Shown: positions 56,280 to 64,000, counted from the first letter of the stretch. The stretch: DNA of 64,000 nucleotides from Paracoccus aurantiacus (GCF_007993065.1 NZ_VOPL01000003.1:1-64000); one strand, 5' to 3'. Translations and numbers: made by a program. The notes: a model not told the origin generated them from the sequence alone.

Positions 56280-58520
56280 TCAGACGAAGTCGATGAAGCG
56301 GTTGAACGGCATCTCACGGATGCGTTGCCCGGTGGCGGCGAAGATCGCATTCGCAAGCGCCGGCGCGGCGGGTGGAACCGGCGGCTCGCCGATCCCGCGT
56401 ATCTTCGGGCCATTGGCCAGACCGCGCACCTCGATCGCCGGGCATTGATGAATGCGCATCCCCTCATGGGCCTGATAATTGGTCTGCTGAACCTGCCCGC
56501 CGGCATAGGTCAGCTCGCAATTCATCGCATGCCCCAGCGCCCAGACGACGCCGCCCTGAACGAGGTTCTGGAAGTTCACCGGATCAAGCACCGGGCCGAC
56601 ATCTGCGGCGACCCAGACATTGTCGAGGCGAATACCGTTTTCGGTCGCCGTGACCTCGACCACTTCGCAGACAGGCACACCGAAGGATTCCACGAAGGCG
56701 ACCCCCCTGCCCTTGCCGTCGCCAAGCGGCCCCTGCCAGCCGCACATCTCTCCGGCGGCTTCGATGACCTTGCGGTGATAGTCGATCTTGCACATGTCGA
56801 TCCGCGCCTGCAAAGGATCGAGGCCAGCGGCATGGATCAGTTCGTCAATGAAGCTTTCCGAGAAGAAGCCGCCCGTCGAGGCCCCGACAGAGCGCCAGCT
56901 TGAGACGGGCGAAAGCCCCGTCGCAGCATAGGTCGAGACGCGCAGGTTCGGGATGCCGTAACTCATCGGACGCACGCCCATCGGGGTCTGCGCGTCCGGG
57001 CCCTCGACCGGCATACCAAGCCGTCCCATCTGCGAGGCCATGACCGGGGTCGATGAAATCAGGAACTCCGCCGCCTCGATGGTGCCTTCGCGCGCCACGC
57101 CACGCAGACGCGCCATGGAAAGCTGGCGCGGAAAGTCCTGAAGAAAATCCTCCTCGCGCGAGAAGATCAGCTTCACCGGCGTGCCGCGCATCTTGTTCGC
57201 GACTTCGGCGGCGGGGCGGATATTTTCGAATTCCAGCCGGTGTCCGAAACTTCCGCCGCTGTACAGGTTGTGGAACACCACCTTCTCGACCGGATGGCCG
57301 GTGATCTGGGCAACCATGCCCTGCACGGCATTCGGGATCTGGTGGCCGACCCAGATTTCCGCGCCCTCGTCCGTCACCAGAACCAATGCGCTCAGCGGTT
57401 CCAGCGGCTGATGGGCCAGATAGGGCGCGCGATATTCGGCCTCGATCACCCCGTCGCCTGCCAGCGCGGTATCGACATCGCCTTCGTCACGCCAGATCTT
57501 CTCTCGGTGCTCGTCGGCGAAAGACGCCTCCATCACGGCCCAGTGCTCCGACTGATCGGGGGGATAATCGCCCTGCGCCCAGTCGCATTTCACAGCCTCG
57601 GCCGCGCGCATCGCATACCAGCTGTTCGACGCAATGACAGCAATGCCATTCGTGACTTCGACAACGGACGAGACACCGGGCATCGCCAGCGCCTCGGCGG
57701 CATCATAACCGTTCAGCCCGGCGCCCTTGTAGGGATTGACGCGCAGGGCAGCATAAACCATCCCGTCCAGCGTCAGATCGAGGCCGAATTTCATCGCGCC
57801 GGTTGCCTTCGCCTCGACATCGACGCGCTGCATCGGCTTGCCAAGGATGCGCCATTCCGACGGATCGCGCAGCGCGACGTTTTCCACCGGCGGGATCGCC
57901 GCGGCTTCGGCGGCGAGTTCGGTGTAAGGAATTCTGGTCCCATCCGGCAGAACCACCTGACCGGCCTCGGTCGTCAGATCCGCGACCGCCATACCGCTGC
58001 GCTTTGCCGCCGCAGCCTTCACGGTTTCGCGCGCCACCGCACCGGCAAGGCGCAGCTTGTCATAGCTGTCCGGCACCGTGCTGGACCCGCCGGTCATCTG
58101 CATCCCCTGACTGGCAATCCAGTCCGCCGCCTGCTTGCGCGCGGCCTCTGCCTCGGGCGACAGGTCATAGGCTTCGAACGGCACGAATTCGCCGGCAAGC
58201 CCGGTATTGGCATAGGCCGGATCGGGCGGACCGAAGGACACGTCCGGCTGATCGAGGTCGATATCAAGCTCTTCGGCGATCAGTGCCGCCTGCACCGAGG
58301 CAACGCCCTGCCCGACATCGGCATGGGGCGTGACAACGGTGATGCGCTCCGGACCGATGACAACCCAGGGGTTGATCGTGGCGGCGGGCGGCGCGGCCCC
58401 CTGCGGCAATGGCGGGGCCATGTCCTGCGCAAAGACGGCCGGCCCGAAGGCGACACCCCCGGCTACGGCGGCAGAGCCGAACAGAAAAGCGCGGCGTGAA
58501 AAAGTCATCCCGTCCTTCAT
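56280..58520 (-). CDS. iorB: molybdopterin-binding aldehyde/isoquinoline oxidoreductase large subunit
   Basis: 746 residues from the ATG at 58520; the extended frame covers iorA. It starts with a twin-arginine signal, FSRRAFLFGSAAVAGG, so the complex is exported folded with its cofactor. Molybdenum-cytosine-dinucleotide binding segments follow: WVVIGPERITVVTPHADVGQGVASVQAALIAEEL, VGHQIPNAVQG, GGSFGHRLEFE, GASTGGFFSESFIDEL and IRGIGEPPVPPAAPALANAIF. Related enzymes hydroxylate N-heterocycles or oxidise aldehydes. The substrate here is not shown by the sequence. It is located 1 nt after iorA. Confidence 0.92.
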   Translation of the reverse strand: MKDGMTFSRRAFLFGSAAVAGGVAFGPAVFAQDMAPPLPQGAAPPAATINPWVVIGPERITVVTPHADVGQGVASVQAALIAEELDIDLDQPDVSFGPPDPAYANTGLAGEFVPFEAYDLSPEAEAARKQAADWIASQGMQMTGGSSTVPDSYDKLRLAGAVARETVKAAAAKRSGMAVADLTTEAGQVVLPDGTRIPYTELAAEAAAIPPVENVALRDPSEWRILGKPMQRVDVEAKATGAMKFGLDLTLDGMVYAALRVNPYKGAGLNGYDAAEALAMPGVSSVVEVTNGIAVIASNSWYAMRAAEAVKCDWAQGDYPPDQSEHWAVMEASFADEHREKIWRDEGDVDTALAGDGVIEAEYRAPYLAHQPLEPLSALVLVTDEGAEIWVGHQIPNAVQGMVAQITGHPVEKVVFHNLYSGGSFGHRLEFENIRPAAEVANKMRGTPVKLIFSREEDFLQDFPRQLSMARLRGVAREGTIEAAEFLISSTPVMASQMGRLGMPVEGPDAQTPMGVRPMSYGIPNLRVSTYAATGLSPVSSWRSVGASTGGFFSESFIDELIHAAGLDPLQARIDMCKIDYHRKVIEAAGEMCGWQGPLGDGKGRGVAFVESFGVPVCEVVEVTATENGIRLDNVWVAADVGPVLDPVNFQNLVQGGVVWALGHAMNCELTYAGGQVQQTNYQAHEGMRIHQCPAIEVRGLANGPKIRGIGEPPVPPAAPALANAIFAATGQRIREMPFNRFIDFV

Positions 58521-58521
58521 C

Positions 58522-58983
58522 TCAGTTCTCCGCCATTTTTGCCGCAGCGGCATGGATCGCCTCGCGGATACGGACGTAGGTTCCGCAGCGGCACAGATTG
58601 CCGGCCATTGTCTTGTTGATATCCTCATCGGTCGGGGCCGGGTTCATGTCCAGAAGCGCTGCCGCCTGCATGATCTGCCCGGTCTGGCAATAGCCGCATT
58701 GCGGCACCTGATGGTCGATCCAGGCCTGCTGCACGGCATGAAGCGTGCCTGCGCCAAGCCCCTCGATCGTCAGCACTTCGGCCCCGGCCAGATCGCCGAT
58801 CCGCGCCTGACAGGCCCGCACCGCCATCCCGTCCACATGCACCGTGCAGGCGCCGCATTGCGCAACCCCGCAGCCATATTTCGGCCCGGTGATGCCAAGC
58901 TCGTCGCGCAGAACCCAAAGCAGCGGCATATCCGGCTCTACATCGACCTGGCGCGTCTCGCCATTGACGGAAAGTTCGATCAT
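58522..58983 (-). CDS. iorA: (2Fe-2S) small subunit of molybdenum hydroxylase
   Basis: 153 residues. It has two iron-sulfur sites: Cys38, Cys43, Cys46, Cys58 (plant-type ferredoxin) and Cys96, Cys99, Cys131, Cys133 (the helical site, in [14 protein letters not shown] and [10 protein letters not shown]). It passes electrons from the molybdenum site to an external acceptor, here most likely the dihaem cytochrome. It lacks its own signal and is presumably carried by the IorB Tat signal. It is divergent from a TetR regulator. Confidence 0.95.
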   Translation of the reverse strand: MIELSVNGETRQVDVEPDMPLLWVLRDELGITGPKYGCGVAQCGACTVHVDGMAVRACQARIGDLAGAEVLTIEGLGAGTLHAVQQAWIDHQVPQCGYCQTGQIMQAAALLDMNPAPTDEDINKTMAGNLCRCGTYVRIREAIHAAAAKMAEN

Positions 58984-59007
58984 GCTGGCCTCCTTGCTGG
59001 CATTTTG

Positions 59008-59045
59008 GACAGGTTTACAGATCGACAGGGTTTGTCAATATGTCA
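59008..59045. promoter_or_regulatory. candidate TetR operator between iorA and tetR
   Basis: The 95-bp divergent gap holds a direct repeat, GACAGGTTT (59008) and GACAGGGTTT (59024), and a short palindrome, GACA-N5-TGTC (59024-59036), followed by TTGTCAATATGTCA. These overlap where both promoters must lie, so repression of both directions by the adjacent TetR protein is plausible. Confidence 0.4.
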
Positions 59046-59078
59046 GGCGAAACCTAACGCAACCGGCCGAGAGCGGCG

Positions 59079-59654
59079 ATGCAGATCCGTGACGACATCC
59101 TTGAAGCAGCGGTCGACGTCTTTACACGCTTCGGCCTGCGCAAGGCGACCGTCGGCGATATTGCCGAACGGGCCGGCGTCTCGCGGCAGACCGTCTATGC
59201 GCGCTTCGCCGACAAGGATGCGATCATCGCGGCAACCATCGAATTTCTGGGCAGCCGCTGCCTCGATCAGACCCGAAAGGCATGGGAGGATCAGCACAGT
59301 CTGGCCGCAAAGCTGGACGCCTATCTGCGTCATTGCGTGATCGACCTTTACCGCATCGCGCATGGCTCTGCGGGCGGCTGGGACATGGTCATCGGCACCC
59401 AGCCGCAAGCAAGAGAGGCGATCCGCTTTCTTCTGATGAAACGCGCCAAGGCGCTTGAAACGATCCTTTCGCCGCATGCAAAGGCGCTTGCCAAGCATGG
59501 GCAATGCCCCATTGATCTGGCGATGTTCATCTCGACCGTCGGCGACAGCCTGAAACACACGGCCGAGGATGAAGTCGCGCTGAAGCGCAGCCTCGACACG
59601 CTGCGCGCCTCGGTCCTGCTGCTTTCGGGGGTCTCTCCGTCACGCGGCGGATAA
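59079..59654 (+). CDS. TetR/AcrR family transcriptional regulator
   Basis: 191 residues. The helix-turn-helix is ILEAAVDVFTRFGLRKATVGDIAERAGVSRQTVYARFADKD. The C-terminal ligand domain is not specific to a known subgroup. It is divergent from iorA with operator-like repeats between, so it probably controls the molybdenum hydroxylase operon, with an aromatic or aldehyde effector as a guess. Confidence 0.88.
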   Translation: MQIRDDILEAAVDVFTRFGLRKATVGDIAERAGVSRQTVYARFADKDAIIAATIEFLGSRCLDQTRKAWEDQHSLAAKLDAYLRHCVIDLYRIAHGSAGGWDMVIGTQPQAREAIRFLLMKRAKALETILSPHAKALAKHGQCPIDLAMFISTVGDSLKHTAEDEVALKRSLDTLRASVLLLSGVSPSRGG

Positions 59655-59708
59655 AGCCGAGGCGACGCGCGGTCATTGCGAACACTGGCCAGCGATTTCG
59701 GAAGATTC

Positions 59709-59785
59709 TGGTAGCGGAGGAGGGATTTGAACCCCCGACACAAGGATTATGATTCCTCTGCTCTAACCAACTGAGCTACTCCGCC
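59709..59785 (-). tRNA. tRNA-Met (CAT), elongator type
   Basis: A 77-nt cloverleaf including an encoded CCA. The acceptor stem GGCGGAG pairs with CTCCGCT, the D-arm is AGCTCAGTTGGTTAGAGCA, the anticodon stem GAGGA/TCCTT holds loop ATCATAA (anticodon CAT), and the T-arm is GGGGGTTCAAATCCC-like. The first acceptor pair is G-T. The lack of an initiator-type anticodon stem (GGG/CCC) makes it elongator Met; a CAT tRNA can also be Ile after lysidine modification, which is less likely for this sequence. Confidence 0.95.
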
Positions 59786-60012
59786 CCAAGCGCCCGCTTC
59801 GGGTGCAGGCGATGTAAGGGAGGGGGCGAGAGGCGTCAAGACGATTCTTCGGCTTTTCTGCCCGCCCGAGACAGATGCCCCGGATGGCGCGCCGCCGCCG
59901 CGCCCGATGTCATCGACCTTACCCCGACATTACGCCGATATAATGTGCCTGGGGCGCCCGCGCATGGTAATGGTCCCTCGAACTTAAACCCGTAAGATCA
60001 GGACGTTCGGAC

Positions 60013-60579
60013 ATGTGGCGCGCCATTCGCAGAGGGCTGGCTGTTCTTGGCATTTTGCTGATCGGATGCATCGGCTATCTGGCCTATCTTCAGCTCAGCG
60101 GCAATTTTCACGAAGTCAGCCCCGGCGCGGTCTATCGCGCCGCGCAGATGGATGGGCAAAAGCTGGTGCGCTGGAACCGCGACCACAAGATCGCCAGCGT
60201 CCTGAACCTGCGCGGTCAGGACGACGGCACCGACTGGTACGAAACCGAAAAGGCCGTGACCGACCGGCTTGGCATCAAGCACATTGACTTTCGCATGTCC
60301 GCAAGCAGCGAACTGACCGCGGACGAGGCCCGCAAGCTGATCGAGATCATGCGCGACGCGCCCAAGCCCATGCTGATCCATTGCAAATCGGGCGCGGACC
60401 GCACCGGGCTTGCCTCGGCCCTGTATGTCGCAGGCATCGACGGCGGCACCGAAGGCGAAGCCGAACGGCAATTGTCGGCGATCTACGGCCATATCGGCCT
60501 TCCCGCCGTCAGCGCCGCCTATGCGATGGACAAAACGTGGGAGCGGATGGAGCCGGAACTCGGCTTCTATGACAGCTGA
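60013..60579 (+). CDS. membrane-anchored dual-specificity/tyrosine phosphatase-like protein
   Basis: 188 residues. A short N-terminal membrane anchor (LAVLGILLIGCIGYLAYLQL) is followed by a phosphatase domain: VYRAAQMDGQKL, SVLNLRGQDDG and the active-site loop HCKSGADRTG with Cys124 and Arg130 (C-x5-R). The domain would be periplasmic if the helix is a signal anchor. It resembles the bacterial group of dual-specificity phosphatases acting on phosphoinositide or phospho-protein substrates. It stands alone, downstream of the tRNA. Confidence 0.87.
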   Translation: MWRAIRRGLAVLGILLIGCIGYLAYLQLSGNFHEVSPGAVYRAAQMDGQKLVRWNRDHKIASVLNLRGQDDGTDWYETEKAVTDRLGIKHIDFRMSASSELTADEARKLIEIMRDAPKPMLIHCKSGADRTGLASALYVAGIDGGTEGEAERQLSAIYGHIGLPAVSAAYAMDKTWERMEPELGFYDS

Positions 60580-60647
60580 CCCTATTCCCGATAGGTGCAT
60601 TTCACCTGCGTCTCGCTGATCCGGCGGGTGCGGCGCAGCTTGAGGCG

Positions 60648-61067
60648 ATGTTCGCCTCGGGCGATCTTCTTGGCCAGATTGGCGCGGCAATGGAACATGT
60701 CGGCCTGAACCGGCACAATGTCGGGGATGCCCATGCCGTCTGGCTGATCAACGCATGGGGCGCGGCGAATGGCGATTTGTCACCGACATCACCGCAGACC
60801 GCAATGGCCGTGTCGGAACAGGTGAAGCTGTTCCTGATGGATATAGCGCCCGAAATCTACGTCGCCGATGATGCAGCAAAGCAGGCGAAAGCGGAAAAAC
60901 TGCTGATCAGTTCTGCGCTGATCGCCAGCATGCAGCAGCAAGCTGCGGGCAAGCCGCTTGCAAGCCGCATGCTTGCGGAAAGCGTCAGGCAAGGATTGTC
61001 AGAGATGGGAATAGACACCGACCGGGTGCAACTGACCGAGGCGGGCTTTGCGCTGAAAGGCAATTAG
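60648..61067 (+). CDS. conserved hypothetical, DUF6683-like, probably 5'-truncated
   Basis: 139 residues from the first ATG (60648; weak GAGG upstream). The residues FASGDLLGQIGAAMEHVGLNRHNVGDAHAVWLINAW and the ending TDRVQLTEAGFALKGN resemble the DUF6683-type family as I remember it. The same frame is open back to 60573 and still looks family-like there (HLRLADPAGAAQLEA just before the ATG) but has no start codon or signal peptide, and the previous gene ends at 60579. It is therefore either expressed as a short form or is a relic that lost its N-terminus. The family name is from memory and less certain. Confidence 0.6.
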   Translation: MFASGDLLGQIGAAMEHVGLNRHNVGDAHAVWLINAWGAANGDLSPTSPQTAMAVSEQVKLFLMDIAPEIYVADDAAKQAKAEKLLISSALIASMQQQAAGKPLASRMLAESVRQGLSEMGIDTDRVQLTEAGFALKGN

Positions 61068-61133
61068 GCGCAGGCCCGCCACACCATCACCACGTGATCC
61101 AGCGGAATTACATCCGACCTGTCCGGTCCGCCC
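61064..61133 (-). pseudogene. relic of a gltX 3' end
   Basis: On the minus strand the bases encode GPDRSDVIPLDHVVMVWRACA and a stop. The true GltX ends GPDMSDVMPLIQVVKARG. At DNA level 61081-61130 matches 61949-61998 at 39 of 50 positions, with a run of 12 identical (ATTACATCCGAC). Orientation and reading frame agree with gltX. It flanks the lower-GC gene at 61262 on the side away from gltX. Confidence 0.65.
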
Positions 61134-61261
61134 ATGAACCATCGATTTTCCGCTATTGAAGCCTCCGCAGGCGCTGATATGCCTTGGCGGCGGGCACGGA
61201 TCCTGCCCCTGTCACATGCAAGCCGGTCGCAATGTCTCGATTCAAAGATGAAGCCATCTTC

Positions 61262-61918
61262 ATGACGAAAAACGCGTTCACTCAGGCCGCATCGCGCGGC
61301 TGGACGCAGCCCTACAAGAAGCCCGCCGCCTATTACCATCCCGCTGACGGGCTCACCGTCGAGGTCGATCCGCGATGGCAAAGCGTCGCGGGCTTTGTTG
61401 TCAATCCCTCGCCCGGCATATTGATCTACTCGGCATTTTTTCAGAAATGCCTCAAAACCCATCTGAAAATCGGCACGAAGACTGCTGCAATCCGCATCTT
61501 CAATCAACAGGTCGAGCGCTATCGCGAGGATGTCAGATTTCCCATCTCTTTCATCGAGGAAGTCGACAGCAAAGCCCCGTCATTTTATGCCGAGCTTCAC
61601 ACGGTCCCGGAGTATATCGACCTGCTTTTGACGACGGTCGAGGACCGGATCCTTCCCAATTATGACATGTCGGGCGATCTGGCTTTCCTTCGCTCGCTTC
61701 CCGATGAATACCAATCGTACAATCCACGCTATTTTTGGGACGCGCAGGCCTACACCGTCTCGCAAATCTTAAAAGGCAATAAAGACGTCACTGACCAATT
61801 GCTGGCTTCGCAAAAGGTCAGCGGCCTGTCGCGCGATTATATCGAGCAGACAGCAACGCTCGGCCGGCATGCCGATGACATCATCGCCGCAGCAAACGCA
61901 ATCGAGAATTCAGCCTAG
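61262..61918 (+). CDS. hypothetical protein, possibly horizontally acquired
   Basis: 218 residues from the ATG at 61262; in-frame alternatives are ATG 61232 and TTG 61184, none with a good ribosome site. The sequence begins TKNAFTQAASRGWTQPYKKPAAYYHPADGLTVEVD and contains HLKIGTKTAAIRIFNQQVERYRED and ILPNYDMSGDLAFLRSLPDEYQ. No signal peptide or membrane helix is seen. I do not recognise a function; the opening resembles small alphaproteobacterial families such as DUF6990, but I am not sure. Sampled GC (47-55 %) is lower than in the neighbouring genes, and the gene lies between gltX and a relic of the gltX end. Confidence 0.7.
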   Translation: MTKNAFTQAASRGWTQPYKKPAAYYHPADGLTVEVDPRWQSVAGFVVNPSPGILIYSAFFQKCLKTHLKIGTKTAAIRIFNQQVERYREDVRFPISFIEEVDSKAPSFYAELHTVPEYIDLLLTTVEDRILPNYDMSGDLAFLRSLPDEYQSYNPRYFWDAQAYTVSQILKGNKDVTDQLLASQKVSGLSRDYIEQTATLGRHADDIIAAANAIENSA

Positions 61919-61940
61919 CGCGGCCACAGCCACCGCTACG

Positions 61941-63263
61941 CTATCCCCGCGCCTTCACCACCTGAATCAGAGGCATTACATCCGACATATCCGGCCCGTG
62001 CGCCTGCCCGGTCACGGCCTTCCTCAGCGGCATGAACAGCCCCTTGCCCTTGCGGCCCGTGGCCTCTTTCACGGCGGCGGTCCATTCGCCCCATGTCGCA
62101 TCCGTATAGGGCGGGGGCGGCAGCAGGGTCATGGCCTCAGCGATGAAATCGCGGTCTTCCTCGGCAATATCGGGTTCGGCCCCATTGCTGAAGATGTCCC
62201 ACCACTGGCCCAGATCGTCCAGCCTGGTGATGTTCTGGCTGGCCACGCGCCAGAAGCGTTCGGCCTGATCGTCCGGCACGCCAAGCGCCTTGATCCGGTC
62301 CTTCACCGCATCGAAGGGCAGCGACTGGTTCTGGTGGCGGGTCAGCGGCCACAGATCCTCGGCATCGAATTTCGTGGGCGAGGCGCCGAAATGCGACAGA
62401 TCAAAGCTGTCAGCGATTTCATCAAGGCTCAGCAACTCGACCGGCTGGCTGGACCCCAGCCGCGACATCATCGACACCAGCGCCTCGGGCGCGACCCCCG
62501 CCTCGCGCAGATCCTTGATCGCCAGCGAACCGAGCCGCTTCGACAGCTCCTCGCCCTGCGGGCCGGTCAGCAGGCTGTGATGCGCGAAATTCGGCACCTT
62601 GCCGCCCAAAGCTTCAATGATCTGGATCTGCGTCGCGGTATTCGTCACATGGTCGGACCCGCGCACAATGTCGGTCACGCCCATATCGCTGTCATCGACG
62701 GACGAGGCGAAAGTATAAAGCACCGTCCCATCCGTGCGGATCAGCACCGGATCACTGACCGAGGCGGCATCAATGGAAATATCGCCCAGAATGCCGTCCT
62801 TCCACTCGATCCGGTTCTGATCCAGCTTGAAACGCCAATAGCCCTCGCGCCCCTCGGCCCGCAGCTTTTCCTTATCCGCATCCGACAGCGCCAGCCCCGC
62901 GCGGTCATAGACCGGGGGCTTGCCCATGTTCAGCTGCTTCTTGCGCTTCAGGTCCAGTTCGGTCGGGGTTTCGAACACCTCGTACAGCTTGCCGTCCGCG
63001 CGCAGCTGTTCCTTCGCTTCCTCGTACCGGTCCAGCCGCTTCGACTGCTGCTCGATCCGGTCCCAGCTGATCCCCAGCCATTCCAGATCACGCTGGATGC
63101 CGTCCATATATTCCTGCTTGGACCGTTCGGTATCGGTATCGTCGAAACGCAGGATGAAGGTGCCGCCGGCCTTCTTCGCGATCAGAAAGTTGAACAGCGC
63201 CGCGCGAAGGTTTCCGACATGGATATGCCCCGTGGGCGAGGGGGCGAAGCGGGTGGTTGTCAT
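61941..63263 (-). CDS. gltX: glutamate--tRNA ligase
   Basis: 440 residues from the ATG at 63263; a longer frame upstream is antisense to the metallopeptidase gene. It is a class I synthetase with the HIGH-type motif SPTGHIHVGNLR (residues 9-20) and a KMSKS equivalent GEELSKRLGS near residue 240. RFDDTDTERSK and WLGISWDRIEQQSKR are typical. Its length is of the alphaproteobacterial type, in which two gltX genes commonly coexist and Gln-tRNA is made through GatCAB. Its 3' end is partly duplicated at 61064-61133. Confidence 0.96.
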   Translation of the reverse strand: MTTTRFAPSPTGHIHVGNLRAALFNFLIAKKAGGTFILRFDDTDTERSKQEYMDGIQRDLEWLGISWDRIEQQSKRLDRYEEAKEQLRADGKLYEVFETPTELDLKRKKQLNMGKPPVYDRAGLALSDADKEKLRAEGREGYWRFKLDQNRIEWKDGILGDISIDAASVSDPVLIRTDGTVLYTFASSVDDSDMGVTDIVRGSDHVTNTATQIQIIEALGGKVPNFAHHSLLTGPQGEELSKRLGSLAIKDLREAGVAPEALVSMMSRLGSSQPVELLSLDEIADSFDLSHFGASPTKFDAEDLWPLTRHQNQSLPFDAVKDRIKALGVPDDQAERFWRVASQNITRLDDLGQWWDIFSNGAEPDIAEEDRDFIAEAMTLLPPPPYTDATWGEWTAAVKEATGRKGKGLFMPLRKAVTGQAHGPDMSDVMPLIQVVKARG

Positions 63264-63338
63264 GGCATGTTCCTTTGGATGCGCTTGCTCTTTCACATGG
63301 GGGCAAATTTGTCCATATCTTGGGGCAAACAGGGGAAG

Positions 63339-63749
63339 ATGATGACCGACTGGACCGACGCCACCGCACCCGAAAGTGATGAGATCGAGGCAATCGCCCG
63401 CCGCGTCCTGGACACGCTTCCGGCAGCCTTCGCGCCCCATGCCGCAAACATCGTCCTGCGGGTCGAGGATTTCGCCGACGACGCCATGATGGACGAGTTG
63501 GAAATCGACGATCCGCTGGAACTGACCGGAATCTATGACGGCGTGCCGATGACCGAAAAGCAGCCCAGCTATCCGCAGCATTTCCCCGATACGATCTGGC
63601 TGTTCCGCCGCGCAATCATCGACGAATGGGCCGAACGCGGCGATGTGACGCTGGCCGATCTGGTGACGCATGTGACGGTCCACGAGCTTGCCCATCACTT
63701 CGGCTGGTCGGATGACGACATCGCGAAGATCGACAGGTGGTGGGAATGA
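63339..63749 (+). CDS. small zinc metallopeptidase-like protein (minimal HExxH)
   Basis: 136 residues. Two adjacent ATGs (63339, 63342) follow AGGGGAAG; the second has the better spacing. The long upstream frame is antisense to gltX. The zinc motif HELAHHFGW lies near residue 114, with Asp in WSDDDIAKID as a possible third ligand. AFAPHAANIVLRVEDFADDAMMDELEIDDPLELTGIYDG is typical for the metallopeptidase PF06262-like group. It is cytosolic, with unknown substrates. It overlaps the next gene by 4 nt (ATGA). Confidence 0.88.
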   Translation: MMTDWTDATAPESDEIEAIARRVLDTLPAAFAPHAANIVLRVEDFADDAMMDELEIDDPLELTGIYDGVPMTEKQPSYPQHFPDTIWLFRRAIIDEWAERGDVTLADLVTHVTVHELAHHFGWSDDDIAKIDRWWE

Positions 63750-64000
63750 AACAGGCCCCCATCCTGACGGTAACGCTGAACCCGGCGCTGGATCTGTCGA
63801 CCGGCGCGGACAAGGTCGAACCCGACAAGAAACTGCGCTGCGACGCGCCCACCGTCGATCCGGGCGGCGGCGGGGTGAATATCAGCCGCGCGATCAAGGT
63901 GATGGGCGGTGACAGCATCGCCTTCGTGGCGCTTGGCGGCACAACGGGGCGGCGCATGGCCGAACTGCTGGAGGAAGGCGGCATCGACTGGCAGCAGATG
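63746..64000 (+). CDS. PfkB-family hexose/1-phosphofructokinase, N-terminal part
   Basis: The first 85 residues only; the gene runs off the window. ILTVTLNPALDLSTGADKVEPDKKLRC is the opening of the PfkB/FruK group, and PGGGGVNISRAIKVMGGDSIAFVALGGTTGRRMAELLEE is the first ribokinase-family signature. It would phosphorylate fructose-6-phosphate, fructose-1-phosphate or tagatose-6-phosphate. Its ATG overlaps the metallopeptidase stop, which makes a two-gene unit likely. Confidence 0.9.
   Translation, partial: MKQAPILTVTLNPALDLSTGADKVEPDKKLRCDAPTVDPGGGGVNISRAIKVMGGDSIAFVALGGTTGRRMAELLEEGGIDWQQM

Noticed and set aside
59709-59785. tRNA-Met as an integration site for a genomic island
   Set aside because: No repeat of the tRNA 3' end was found nearby and no integrase gene is present; the neighbouring genes are ordinary.
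61869-63338. N-terminal extension of the metallopeptidase frame
   Set aside because: It lies antisense to gltX; the real start is the ATG after AGGGGAAG at 63331.
1-64000. CRISPR arrays, insertion sequences or prophage genes
   Set aside because: I saw no regularly spaced repeats, transposase motifs, terminal inverted repeats with target duplications, or phage structural genes.

Overview
The window is 64 kb of GC-rich chromosome from an alphaproteobacterium. It is most probably a Rhodobacteraceae member close to Paracoccus. That reading rests on the short HprK with RapZ and a sugar-free PTS beside pckA, the cobS/cobT pair, the DUF2852 and DUF808 proteins, the alphaproteobacterial tRNA-Met and the dense ATGA/TGATG gene overlaps. 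I see no rRNA, CRISPR array, transposase, integrase or phage module. Most of the window is a well-packed core and catabolic chromosome.

Layout. 0-4 kb: 3' end of etfA, a short-chain-dehydrogenase-like protein, an AraC regulator divergent from a secreted metallo-beta-lactamase-fold hydrolase, and 3-hydroxybutyryl-CoA dehydrogenase. 4-7.4 kb (minus): DUF2852 protein, TetR regulator, and the regulatory PTS block hprK-rapZ-EIIA-ptsH. 7.5-10.6 kb: pckA and an AtoE-type short-chain fatty acid carrier. 10.6-17.1 kb (minus): cobS, a racemase-like protein without catalytic cysteines, cobT, a patatin-like lipoprotein and an aminopeptidase P, joined by 1-4 nt overlaps. 17.2-18.3 kb: DUF808 membrane protein. 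18.4-22.5 kb: ugpBAEC behind a three-unit Pho box. 22.7-25.7 kb: YbjN protein, proC, csaA, a 2-hydroxyacid dehydrogenase and csbD. 26.1-31.1 kb: CorA, DUF1045 and phnM (divergent), and a Kef-type antiporter. 31.1-41.7 kb: a complete L-rhamnose locus, with rhaR-rhaS-rhaT-rhaP-rhaQ-rhaM-rhaK on minus and rhaEW-rhaI on plus, around a shared control region with large inverted repeats. 41.7-45.9 kb: a Hint-domain protein, a 900-bp gene-poor stretch with strong hairpins, and a secreted phytase-esterase-like protein with a Pho-box-like element. 45.9-53.4 kb: the histidine-utilisation operon hutI-hutH-hutU-hutG plus a YjiH-type membrane protein, with divergent hutC and two HutC-like operators. 53.5-59.7 kb: a CDF cation exporter, a quinone-oxidoreductase-like enzyme, a molybdenum hydroxylase (iorA, iorB, dihaem cytochrome c) and a divergent TetR regulator. 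59.7-64 kb: tRNA-Met, a membrane-anchored dual-specificity phosphatase, two unusual hypothetical genes, gltX, a small metallopeptidase and the start of a PfkB-family kinase.

The catabolic genes feed carbon into central metabolism: rhamnose to DHAP and lactate, histidine to glutamate and formamide, short fatty acids through hbd and ETF, with PckA as the gluconeogenic exit next to the carbon-sensing PTS. The ugp operon, the phytase-like protein and PhnM point to scavenging of organic phosphorus.

The least ordinary places are the cysteine-less racemase homologue inside the cobaltochelatase operon, and the 60.6-62 kb stretch. There a lower-GC orphan gene lies between the true 3' end of gltX and a diverged copy of that 3' end, beside a gene that looks 5'-truncated. 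I did not find a clearly new multi-gene system. All gene calls are from reading the sequence; no database search was run.
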